From: Sclerotiophoma versabilis
Taxonomy: Eukaryota > Ascomycota > Dothideomycetes > Pleosporales > Didymellaceae
Assembly: GCA_012274445.1 (NCBI GenBank)
Contig: JAAROD010000029.1
Coordinates: forward strand, 62,001 to 126,000
DNA length: 64,000 nt
Direction: 5' to 3'
The notes below the pieces were generated by a model. That model saw nothing but the letters and a program-made list of their open reading frames with translations, was not told the origin of the DNA and did no database searches. Below, piece by piece: positions 22,257 to 30,641 of the stretch. Within the stretch, counting starts at the first letter, position 1. Every line of letters begins with the position of its first letter. A program made the position numbers and the translations under genes.

Positions 22257-23483
22257 CTACCAGGGGCCAAGGGCATTCTGAGTCCACGTCTGACCATCCA
22301 AGCCATACTTGACACTACACTCATATCCGAGCCAATTCTGCGTAGCTCTCAGACCCCACAGCATGCTCATCACCAAAACACCTAGCTCCTCCAGGTCGCC
22401 CGGGCTGGCCAGCGCCATCGTCTCGTCCCACGCGTTGACCAGTACCTGCAGCTCCAATTTCTCATCCCTCGCCCTCGTCCATCCAACCTCGCTCTGTGCA
22501 TTCCACAGCCCCTCCTGCGCAGTGAAGTACACGCCTACCACCGTCGGACTGTCAATCCCGGTCTTAAGATAGTTGTACACGCCGCGCAGCAGGAAAGCAG
22601 TTACAACAGTGCGCCTGACGCTCTCACTAAACAGCCAGGTTTGCCAATCCTCTGGATTGTCTGTGAATGTTGCGGCGGAGTTGAGTGCTAATGTAGCGGT
22701 GCATACGCGCGTTCGCAGTTCGGAAGCCCAGAGAATGGTGGTGGCTTCATCGGCTTCGGCGGCAGCGCGCAGCCGGATGTCGCCGTCGAAAAGACGAATG
22801 AGCTGGTAAAGTAGGAGTGCTTGGAGCGCGGCTAGGAGATCTGAGCTTGAGCTTTCAGCTGGGTCGGTTGTGGCGAAGAGTTGCTGTACGTTGTGCTGCA
22901 GAACTTGATGGACGAGTGTCTTCGTGGCGGATGTCTTCATGCAATATAACGCGCAAGCACTCATTCCCTGTTGCAGAGTCGGGGATCGGAGGGTTTGGAA
23001 GGTTTGTCGGTGGATGAACATGTTTTGACCTGATGATGCGAAAACATTAGGAAGGAGCGATAGGCGAGTCGCGCAATAGTCTACGCGCGCAAAGAGTTTG
23101 GTGTCGGAGCCAGCCGTATATGGGTGCTTCTGAGTAAGGTGGCTGCTAGAAGTAGAATCGATAGATTGGCCATCGAGAGGCAGATTGAAGGGGTGATGAG
23201 GAAATTCAAAGATTTCTTGGTTGCAGCTTAAAGACAACAGTAAAGCTGGATTTGTGGGCTCAGCTTCCAAGGATTGCTGTAGCTGCCATTCAAAGATTGT
23301 TGAAGCCGGTTGGTTCGGGGTAGAGTGCTCGATCATTTCTTGCTGTTGTACTCGCTTTCGACCAATGTATTGGCAATCGGAGCCTCTCACCATGCAGCGT
23401 TGACACCTCGGCTGGGTTCGGTCGCACTTTCGCTTTGTCTGTATGCATGCTAGACAGGACTTGTGACGAGACGCTCGCTCCAT
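22257..23483 (-). CDS. Zn2Cys6 transcription factor, short cluster-type
   Basis: This 408-residue single-exon protein has an N-terminal Zn2Cys6 binuclear cluster: CLACIQTKRKCDRTQPRC followed by CMVRGSDC, with spacing C-x2-C-x6-C-x5-C-x2-C-x6-C. A basic linker (GRKRVQQQE) follows. The remainder has a helical region (SSDLLAALQALLLYQLIRLFDGDIRLRAAAE, in pieces) resembling the short C6 regulators often found beside secondary-metabolism or stress genes, rather than the long Fungal_trans domain. It is transcribed divergently from a nor-1-like SDR with about 405 bp between the start codons, so the two could share a promoter. Target genes are unknown. Confidence 0.85.
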   Translation of the reverse strand: MERASRHKSCLACIQTKRKCDRTQPRCQRCMVRGSDCQYIGRKRVQQQEMIEHSTPNQPASTIFEWQLQQSLEAEPTNPALLLSLSCNQEIFEFPHHPFNLPLDGQSIDSTSSSHLTQKHPYTAGSDTKLFARVDYCATRLSLLPNVFASSGQNMFIHRQTFQTLRSPTLQQGMSACALYCMKTSATKTLVHQVLQHNVQQLFATTDPAESSSSDLLAALQALLLYQLIRLFDGDIRLRAAAEADEATTILWASELRTRVCTATLALNSAATFTDNPEDWQTWLFSESVRRTVVTAFLLRGVYNYLKTGIDSPTVVGVYFTAQEGLWNAQSEVGWTRARDEKLELQVLVNAWDETMALASPGDLEELGVLVMSMLWGLRATQNWLGYECSVKYGLDGQTWTQNALGPW

Positions 23484-23888
23484 TGCGGCCCATCCTGCCC
23501 CTGTAGGGTCTGGACGTCCACAGTGTTGTCTCTAAGGGACCTCGTCTGCACTGTTTCTCGTCAACAAAATAGATTGAAAGGTGGAAGTGGGTAGAAGACG
23601 TCGAAAGTCCGCTAGCTTCATCAAACCCCGCTAGCGGCGGGAGCTGGTCTCCACGTTTTGCTCTTGGCCCTGTGCAAGTCCGCACGCTATCTACAAGTAC
23701 ATCTTAGCGCTTGTAGTGTTGACTTCCGAGCATGAATGCTTCCGATGAAACAATGTTTATTCGGACGAATTGTTCGAAAACCTAGCTTGAGCTCTAGGTA
23801 TATAATGGCCGTACGTAGAGTGAGATGGTCATATACCTTCATCTCCATCTTCGACGGCTCGGTACTCCCAACTTTAAAATCATCAGCG
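23484..23888. promoter_or_regulatory. Shared upstream region, regulator / SDR
   Basis: Start codons of the divergent Zn2Cys6 regulator and SDR lie at the two ends. A TATATAA-like element occurs near 23800 (CTAGGTATATAATGG), about 90 bp upstream of the SDR start. No inverted CGG half-sites could be picked out with confidence. Confidence 0.45.
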
Positions 23889-24803
23889 ATGTCATCGACC
23901 ATAGTGCTTATCACAGGCGCAAACCGCGGTTCGCAGGTCCTTCTCTTCCAGTCTGAACATGATACTGAGTTTGAATATCAGGTATTGGCTGCGGCTTCGT
24001 TGCGGCTTATCTTAACTCTCCCAACACCCTCGTCGTAGCGGCAGTCCGAAAGTCTGCATCTGCAGAGTCTCTGTGTTCACTTCCGAAGGCTTCTGGATCC
24101 CGTCTTGTCGTTGTTGAGATCGATGTTGCTTCCATTGATTCCATCAAACGCGGCATCGCGTGTCTGGGATCTGAGCATAACATCAACAGCCTTGATGTGG
24201 TCATCGCCAATGCTGGCATCGCGAAGGTGAGCCCCAGTCTTACCGAGGCGGGAGCTTCCGATATTCAGCCCTTCATCGACGTCAACGCGTACGGTCAATT
24301 GGAGTTGTTCAAGGCTGTTGCGCCTTTGCTACGCAAGTCGAAGAGCGACCCCAAGGGCAAGTTCATGTACATGTCTAGCCTCGGAGGAAGTCTCACGACC
24401 ATGAGTAATGTCGCTCCTCTATCGGCTTACGGCGCGAGCAAGATCTTGGGTAACTTCCTCTTCAAATGGCTCTCTCTTGAGCAGCAAGATGTCATTGTCT
24501 GGGCCCAACACCCGGGGTGAGTATAAATATAAACCATGATGAACTTAACGTTGACTTGTTACAGTATTGTTGCAACAGATATGGCCAAGATGGCTTTCGA
24601 GAGTCTGAAATCGCAAGGAATTGATATGACAGCACAGGCTGTGTCAGTGGAGCAAAGCTGCACAGAGATGTTGCAAGTGGTAGGTGGAATTTCGCACCCT
24701 AACCTCAACGAAGCTGACGAACTTATAACAGATCACGAACGCCACTTTGGAGAGCACACATGGCAAGTTCTTTGGACCTGACGGTACCGAGCTGCCCTGG
24801 TAA
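23889..24803 (+). CDS. SDR, norsolorinic acid ketoreductase-like (nor-1/AflD family)
   Basis: This short-chain dehydrogenase/reductase uses NAD(P)H on a carbonyl substrate that the sequence does not reveal; the closest pattern I recognise is the fungal AflD/nor-1 group. Four exons join in frame to 253 residues: 23889-23928, 23982-24516, 24565-24679 and 24732-24803. The first join makes the cofactor motif ITGANRGIGCG (TGxxxGIG). The structural NAG motif is present (VIANAGIA), the catalytic Ser is in MYMSSLGG, and the catalytic YxxxK reads YGASK. The C-terminus KFFGPDGTELPW is typical of the group. Intron 1 (23929-23981) uses the weak donor GTTCGC, but no other donor keeps the motif intact. It is divergent from a Zn2Cys6 regulator. 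Confidence 0.87.
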
Positions 24804-25112
24804 TGCGCTGTCGTCACTTGGTCTTTGAAAGAGGGGCTTGGTGGGGCTGGGAACCTTCCTTAACTTGAGACCCATGCATCGAGGTTCGCACAGTTTCTCT
24901 GTTTGTTGATAGTGGAGTGCGTGGTGACGATTGCAGTGTTGATGCATTCAAGATTTGGTGGGTGTCAAGGCGCGGTTAACTACTGCTAGTGTGCTTAGTA
25001 ATTAGTGCGTCCGGCTATATGGAAAGGTTCGGGTTCTCGACTGTCCGAAATGCACACGCCTACAATGAAACGCCTCACGAACGCCTCACATTGAGAGTGG
25101 TCGTATCCCATA
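24804..25112. other. Intergenic, promoter of the second Zn2Cys6 regulator
   Basis: The gap is about 310 bp between same-strand genes. I see no recognisable element apart from moderately AT-rich sequence near 24980-25010. Confidence 0.5.
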
Positions 25113-27239
25113 ATGTCACGCGCTTCTTCGCCGCAGAGATTGCAGACGCCAAGGAATGATCGGTCGGAACCACAGACAGGTTCTGGGAGCCGACCAGCTC
25201 GCGTGCGCACCGCCAAAGCATGTCGCTTGTGCAATGCGAAGCGCGTGAAGTGCGATGCTAGCGAACGCGGAACTCCTTGCACTCGATGTGAGCAGAGGGG
25301 AGAGCCTCATTGTACGTTGATACAGTCTCGGAGAGGTATCTATGTCCGGAAGCCGCGACTGCAACAAACGCACGCCCGCAGTACGGTAACCGAGCCGCGT
25401 GATCCTTCCACCAATAGTGGTTCTAGCGATACAAGGCATCTCTTGATCTCACGGGAACCCAACGTTCAGACACCTCCTTCTGCAACAGATGTTCAACATG
25501 CTCAATCCTCCATAGCAACAGCCGATGTACAGCCTGGGCGCGACACGCCTTCCGAAGCTACCGACATCAGTACTGGTTTAAGACCACGTGACGCAAGCTG
25601 GTCCACGGTTTTCGAAGGCCTGCTTCATCGCCGTGATCAGAGAGAAGCAGTGGACAAATGTTCGATCGCGTATGTTGGAGAAGCCTTCCCTCTCGGCATC
25701 ATCCTGGATGGTTCGAGAAGTGGAAGTGGCCGACCCTTGCTTCATCATCCCGGGCCGGTTCCTACGTCTGCCACGGTTCATTCATCATTGCATACAACTC
25801 ATCCTGCTGGTATATCTCCGGAAGAAATCTCATATCTTGAAGCTAAAAAAGCTTTCACAACACCTCACGACGAAACTTTGGACGTGCTCATCACCATCTT
25901 TATGGAACGGGTGTTTCCTCTCTACCCGATTGTCAATCCACAAGAGTTTATCGCGCATTACAAAGCGAGGAAGCTACCATGGATGCTGCTGCACTCTGTG
26001 TGCTTTCTAGCTGCCACGTTCTGTCCGTTGCGCATTCTCCATCGAGCCGGCTTTGACGACAGGAAACAGGCCCGCTCTCAATTCTACAGTAAAGCCAAGG
26101 CTCTGTTTGACATAGGCTACGAAAGCAGTAAGATTGTTACATTGCAGGTTGCAATCCTGTTGAGCTTCTGGGGTGGCAGTCCTAACAACCACTGGAACTT
26201 CTACACTTGGATATCTACTGGAGTCACGATTGCTGAGACTATCGGCTGTCATAGATCCATGGCCGGGCTTAACATTGCACCTCAAGACCGGAGCCTCCTA
26301 AAGCGGTTATGGTGGACTCTAGTAGTGAGGGATGCCGCATGCGCATCAATGCATGGACGCCCATTCAGAATCAACCTCGACCATTGCGATGTTGATGAAC
26401 TGACAATGGAAGATTTCGAGTACGAAGGCTCATCTTTGTCTGATCGACTTTCTCCGGACATCGCCCGCCTTTCAGGCTTGTACCAAATTCAAGCCGCTAG
26501 GCTGGCGCTTTTGCTTCGCCAGATTGTCACAATTCGCTTCTATCCACGAAGCCAGGACGCGGATCCGCCCTTGGTACTGCACGAGCTGTTATTGCACTGG
26601 AGGAATGAGCTCCCTTCCTCCCTCCAATGGGCTGACAATGATAGTGCGCATACGGATGTTTTCCGGACGACACTTCGCATATTGTACAATCATAACGTCA
26701 TCCTATCGCACATCAAGCCAGAATCTGCGACAGATAGCAACCCGCTCTCACCTTCATCATGGCTGGGCGACGAGGTGGCAAGTCTCTCAGCGCAACGGAT
26801 TGCCTCTCTTGCCTGTTCCATGGTAACAGCATCTGAAGAGCTCGTACCTCCACATGAGCTATTTCACGGGCTGTTCATAGCATGTGTTGTCTTCTTCGTT
26901 CAGTCCAGAAGCAGCAGCCCAATGACAGCAAGCCTAGGTAGGTCAGCTCTTACCAATTGCAAGATGGCTTTACATGTCCATCGCGAGACATGGGATGCTA
27001 GTTCGTGGATCACGCAGCTATTTGACAAGGCGCTTGCCCACCCTGTTGCAAGGCCGGATGCACCCCTTGGCGATCCCACACTGAATCCGCAATCTGGTTT
27101 CAACAATTTGGATATTCTCGACGCAAGTGGTTTATACCTTGACGGCATGGAAGGGTGGCCCAATCACCTCTTTCTTGGGGACCTGTTCGATCCTTCGGTC
27201 AACAACGCTGCTTTCACATCCTCTATGTCGGGATACTGA
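25113..27239 (+). CDS. Zn2Cys6 transcription factor, CTF1-like (Fungal_trans)
   Basis: This 708-residue single-exon regulator has a Zn2Cys6 DNA-binding domain at about residues 36-68 (ACRLCNAKRVKCD, then CTRCEQRGEPHC). A disordered Ser/Thr-rich stretch follows to about residue 180. Next comes YVGEAFPLGIIL, matching the YxGESSPL element ahead of the middle homology region in cutinase-transcription-factor-like regulators. The Fungal_trans domain spans roughly 255-480: FPLYPIVNPQEF, then LLSFWGGSPNNHWNFYTWI, AETIGCHRS, and LLKRLWWTLVVRDAACASMHGRP split over neighbouring residues. The family includes activators of cutinases and lipid-degradation genes; a cutinase lies 33 kb away, which is too far to imply a link. 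Confidence 0.88.
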   Translation: MSRASSPQRLQTPRNDRSEPQTGSGSRPARVRTAKACRLCNAKRVKCDASERGTPCTRCEQRGEPHCTLIQSRRGIYVRKPRLQQTHARSTVTEPRDPSTNSGSSDTRHLLISREPNVQTPPSATDVQHAQSSIATADVQPGRDTPSEATDISTGLRPRDASWSTVFEGLLHRRDQREAVDKCSIAYVGEAFPLGIILDGSRSGSGRPLLHHPGPVPTSATVHSSLHTTHPAGISPEEISYLEAKKAFTTPHDETLDVLITIFMERVFPLYPIVNPQEFIAHYKARKLPWMLLHSVCFLAATFCPLRILHRAGFDDRKQARSQFYSKAKALFDIGYESSKIVTLQVAILLSFWGGSPNNHWNFYTWISTGVTIAETIGCHRSMAGLNIAPQDRSLLKRLWWTLVVRDAACASMHGRPFRINLDHCDVDELTMEDFEYEGSSLSDRLSPDIARLSGLYQIQAARLALLLRQIVTIRFYPRSQDADPPLVLHELLLHWRNELPSSLQWADNDSAHTDVFRTTLRILYNHNVILSHIKPESATDSNPLSPSSWLGDEVASLSAQRIASLACSMVTASEELVPPHELFHGLFIACVVFFVQSRSSSPMTASLGRSALTNCKMALHVHRETWDASSWITQLFDKALAHPVARPDAPLGDPTLNPQSGFNNLDILDASGLYLDGMEGWPNHLFLGDLFDPSVNNAAFTSSMSGY

Positions 27240-27497
27240 TAAGATCTTCTGACCCACATGCCTCAAGAAATGGATGGAGATTCTTGGTTCCTGATGGTGC
27301 TTCCGCTACCCGAGGCGGCAGAGTTTTCGCCTTCATCATTCTCTCCCAAGCTTTCACATACCCTTCCGCTGTGTTGACTTCCTCCCTAAAACCGACTTTT
27401 TGCCCCATCTTAAGTTGTGTTGCCTGCCGAAGTCGAAATAAATAAGCACAAAATGCATAAAAGGCTAATAACTCTTCGGCAACCTCGTCCTGGGCCC

Positions 27498-27930
27498 CTA
27501 ATCGTTAGCCAGCTTCTTCAACGCATCAATATTGTCCTTGGCAAATCTCTCAATTGGCATGGTATCAAACGTAGGCCCTTCGCCGGCCAACCTGAAATTT
27601 TCACACAGATTTGGCTACACATCTTCCCAGACTACCGTCTTGTCATTGGCGATGTTTAACATGCCGTCGTTACCACGTTCTTGATATGCGTAGCAACATA
27701 CATCTCCACTTCGCCAAATTACACTGGGAAGGGTCCAAATGCTTGAACTTCCAGCTCTTCTCGGTGCCAGGCCAATTTACTTTTACACCTTGGCCATGGA
27801 CTTTGCGGCAGTCTAATGTTCTGCGGCAGGTTCATCAAATTAAGATTGGCGTGAATCCGATAGTACCATCCGGCCACACTTCAGTAAACGTCCAAGCTGT
27901 GCCCTTCGACGTACGATGTACTGCGATTAG
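27498..27930 (-). pseudogene. Decayed PRISE / NAD-dependent epimerase-like gene
   Basis: Read on the minus strand, this stretch gives protein-like pieces in changing frames. In order: KGTAWTFTEVWPDGTIGF, then NWPGTEKSWKFKHLDPSQ-like sequence in a second frame, then GMLNIANDKTVVWEDV, a TAG stop, PNLCENFRLAGEGPTFD, and a terminal TAG at 27498. This matches the C-terminal half of fungal PRISE-type reductases (iridoid-synthase/progesterone-5-beta-reductase-like Rossmann proteins; SirQ is a fungal relative), where TWxEVRPD...GF, PGTxxSW, FNxxDxxxxxW and a W-P-x-x-C element occur in this order. Two changes, Arg to Trp in EVWPD and the expected Trp to TAG, are C-to-T or G-to-A transitions. N-terminal pieces may extend to about 28.3 kb but I cannot fix them. 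Confidence 0.6.
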
Positions 27931-29114
27931 TAGAAATTTCTGCCTTTGTCGGTTTCGGAGGTGTGTTGTATGTCTTCTCACAAGAGTGGGCTGACAAGGT
28001 TTAGCCTCGATTTGATAGATAGTAATTATTGCGAACGTTATTGGTGTGGAATACAATGTGATCTCATTGAAGATTGCCATCCGGAGTGCCAGAGGCGCTG
28101 AAGGGGGGAGCGTGTGCTATTGCGGATTCGACGAAGTTGCAGTATGTTGATAAACTTGATGTTGGAGTATTGTTGTCTTCGAAAGGCAGAGGCACAGCAA
28201 CTTTATGAATGCCACACTGCTATACTCTGGCGCTCACTATCAATTCAAATTTTTGACCGTCGTGGCAGCTAAAATTCCTAAAATACACTACTATTGCTCC
28301 GGTATAGCCGACTCTCATGTTCGAAGGCTCTTGTTCCTGTCTTCTTAGGTCGACTTGCTGCGGTCTTTGAGATGTCAGTCAAGCTCCGAAAACCCGAAGA
28401 AGCCAAAGAAGCCGCAATTTGTCCTGACACGGGCTCTGCAACCATCTTCTCCAACAACACCTTCTGCGGGACACAATCTAATTGTACCGAATAAGTTTAA
28501 ACATCTGGTCTTTATGATACTTACTTCGTGCTTCAGCTTCACTTGCTTTCAGCCGTACCCATACTCTCAGCCGCACCCATATTCAGGTGCGATGACGCCA
28601 TCAGCATACCGTAATAACGTCCACCTGCGAAGGTCGCACACCGCCATCTTGGATCTGTCGGAGGGCCGGAAAGAACCATTTTTTGTTCCAACTATCGGAC
28701 AACTGCGTGATCGATGCGATCTGAAAATATTTTACTCAGCCTGCCTTGCGTGAAAAGCTGGGTTGAAAGCAGGCTAGCAAAGGCGTTGACTGAGAACACG
28801 CAAATCGACGCCAACACAGCATGGTTCAAACCACCACCAAGAGAAGATTACTCAAAGAGTCTGATGAGACTAGCTCGTTCCTAGAAGGGATGATCTTAGC
28901 TCTGTAGGGCAGCCTTGGCGTATGGATGCACCCATCAATTCATGACGCTACTGGTTCGAGGCTGCTTTCAGCAGACTTGTGGCGCCGCTTCAGCTTCCAT
29001 CGTCACCGTCAAACCCACGGGTACTACTCTGCAAGACTACAACAACAGAAACAATGGTAGCCAATACCGAAATTACAGACTCAGCTACGCAGGACGACCT
29101 CAACCTCAATAAGG

Positions 29115-29122
29115 TATAAATA
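29115..29122 (+). promoter_or_regulatory. TATA box of the PBP-like gene
   Basis: TATAAATA lies 65 bp upstream of the start codon of the secreted binding-protein-like gene. It is a good consensus TATA element at a plausible distance for a short leader. Confidence 0.6.
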
Positions 29123-29186
29123 AAGGCTGGAGGTCCGCAATGGACTGCTTTCATGGACATTAACGACGGATAACACTATATTCAAA

Positions 29187-30240
29187 ATGATCTCTCTTGG
29201 CATTGTTCCCTCCCTCTATGCCATCGCAATTGCAGTCGGCGGTGTGAGGGCACTTGTTGACCCTACAGAAATATACAACGGCGGTTTCAACTCAACAAAC
29301 AACAGCAACAGCACAGCGTTACGGGTAGCAACCGGGGGCGCTGGTCAGAGCGGCTTGGTTAAAGGTGATCCTTGAAACCCTATCGCTATTTGCTATGCTT
29401 ATTAGATGTAGTTCTTGCCGATGCATTCATCCAAGATAGCGTAAAGAACGGTTCGCAACCTTTCAGTATCGGATGGGTATTTACAACACTCCCTTGTCAC
29501 AGTAGCTTCAACCCACAGAATCCATGCTGATCTTAATATTTCAGGTACTCAGCGACACAACATTCACCATCAAGAACCTCGAATCCGGCGAAGCAGACCT
29601 TGGCATCTCCTACGTCCCGGCAGCCGAACAAGTCGCCGCCGAGCAGGGCATTATCGACTCCAAGGCAGGCCGCTACTATCTCTTTCGCGATCATTTCATC
29701 ATCGCCGGACCAAAAGAGAATCCAGCTGGCGTGAATAATACCATGGACACGACTACGATATTCGCAAAGATATATCAAGCAGGAGAACTAAACACCGCAA
29801 ATACTGCAGTCCCTACTCGCTTCCTGACCCGATACGACAAATCCGCCACAAACCTCAAGGATTCGACGTTATGGCTGGCTATTGGCCAGGTACCATGGGC
29901 GTTGCCGTACTCGACATGGTACCACCAGTTCCCTGCATTTCCAATCCAGGCATTGAGTACAGCGAGCTTGCTCAAGGAGTATACATTGACGGATCGTGGG
30001 ACGTTTTTATCGCTCGAGCAGCTACAGCCCAATCTCACGGCTGCGCTAGAGCAGTTCAAGGTGGGCACAGATGATGAAAATGATCCGCTGCTGTTGCCGG
30101 GGCATTTGCTTGTGGGGAGGAAGGCGAGAAATGCTACGCTTGCGCAGCACTTTGCAGAGTGGGCGACTAGCGCCAGGGGTCAGAATGTGGTGACCAGTTT
30201 TAAAAAGAACGGGCAGCAGTTGTATAGTGGTGCGCCGTGA
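29187..30240 (+). CDS. Secreted periplasmic-binding-protein-like protein
   Basis: This 314-residue protein looks like the fungal extracellular relatives of bacterial ABC solute-binding proteins (PBP-like domain, tungstate/phosphate-binding type). Three exons join in frame: 29187-29364, 29406-29476 and 29545-30240, with introns of 40 and 68 nt. Residues 1-23 are a signal peptide (LGIVPSLYAIAIAVGGVRA). The domain opens with LRVATGGAGQSGLVK, the expected ligand-loop start, and later shows GEADLGISYVPAAEQ, RDHFIIAGPKENPAG, and the C-terminal helix HFAEWATSARGQNVV. There is no membrane permease nearby and fungi lack this transporter type, so the protein may bind an anion for another purpose. An Asn/Ser/Thr-rich stretch near residue 30 suggests glycosylation. 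Confidence 0.82.
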
Positions 30241-30641
30241 GCACACTGATTTCGGGCTTGTCTCTTTCAGCACAATCTTCTTATTTTTTTTATTTTCTTC
30301 ATGAAGCAAGCGCTGCTGTCCCATCAGACTTTTTATTTGCACATTAGTCTTTTCTACTGTTAACACACCTAGAGGAAGGTAGTAACCAACCTTGATCTGG
30401 AAATGAACCCCACCCTAAGGTACTCCGCTCATTCCAATGGTTGGTTGTATCATCTTATGCATCCGGCACGAAACCTCCTGAACATCCAAACCCTCCGCTC
30501 GAAAGTTATTTAAGTGTCTGTATCCCACATAAACTACGCTATCTGATCTGCCGCTATTACTGTGCAGTAAGTCCATCAATTGTGTAATGAAAGAAAACCC
30601 TGAAGTTGATTTGCCACCTGAGTACACAGGACGTACCTTGA
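30241..30641. other. Convergent intergenic region, no gene
   Basis: The PBP-like gene and the HET gene converge here. T-rich sequence at 30280-30300 could aid termination of the plus-strand transcript. No gene is seen. Confidence 0.55.

Larger units (their letters stand above)
27240..29186. other. Intergenic with a decayed gene, otherwise no gene
   Basis: Apart from the PRISE-like relic on the minus strand (listed separately) I see no coding signal in this stretch. It is more AT-rich than the flanking genes. Confidence 0.55.

Noticed and set aside
19609..27239. Complete secondary-metabolite gene cluster
   Set aside because: No PKS, NRPS, terpene synthase or other backbone enzyme is visible; regulators and one SDR do not make a cluster.
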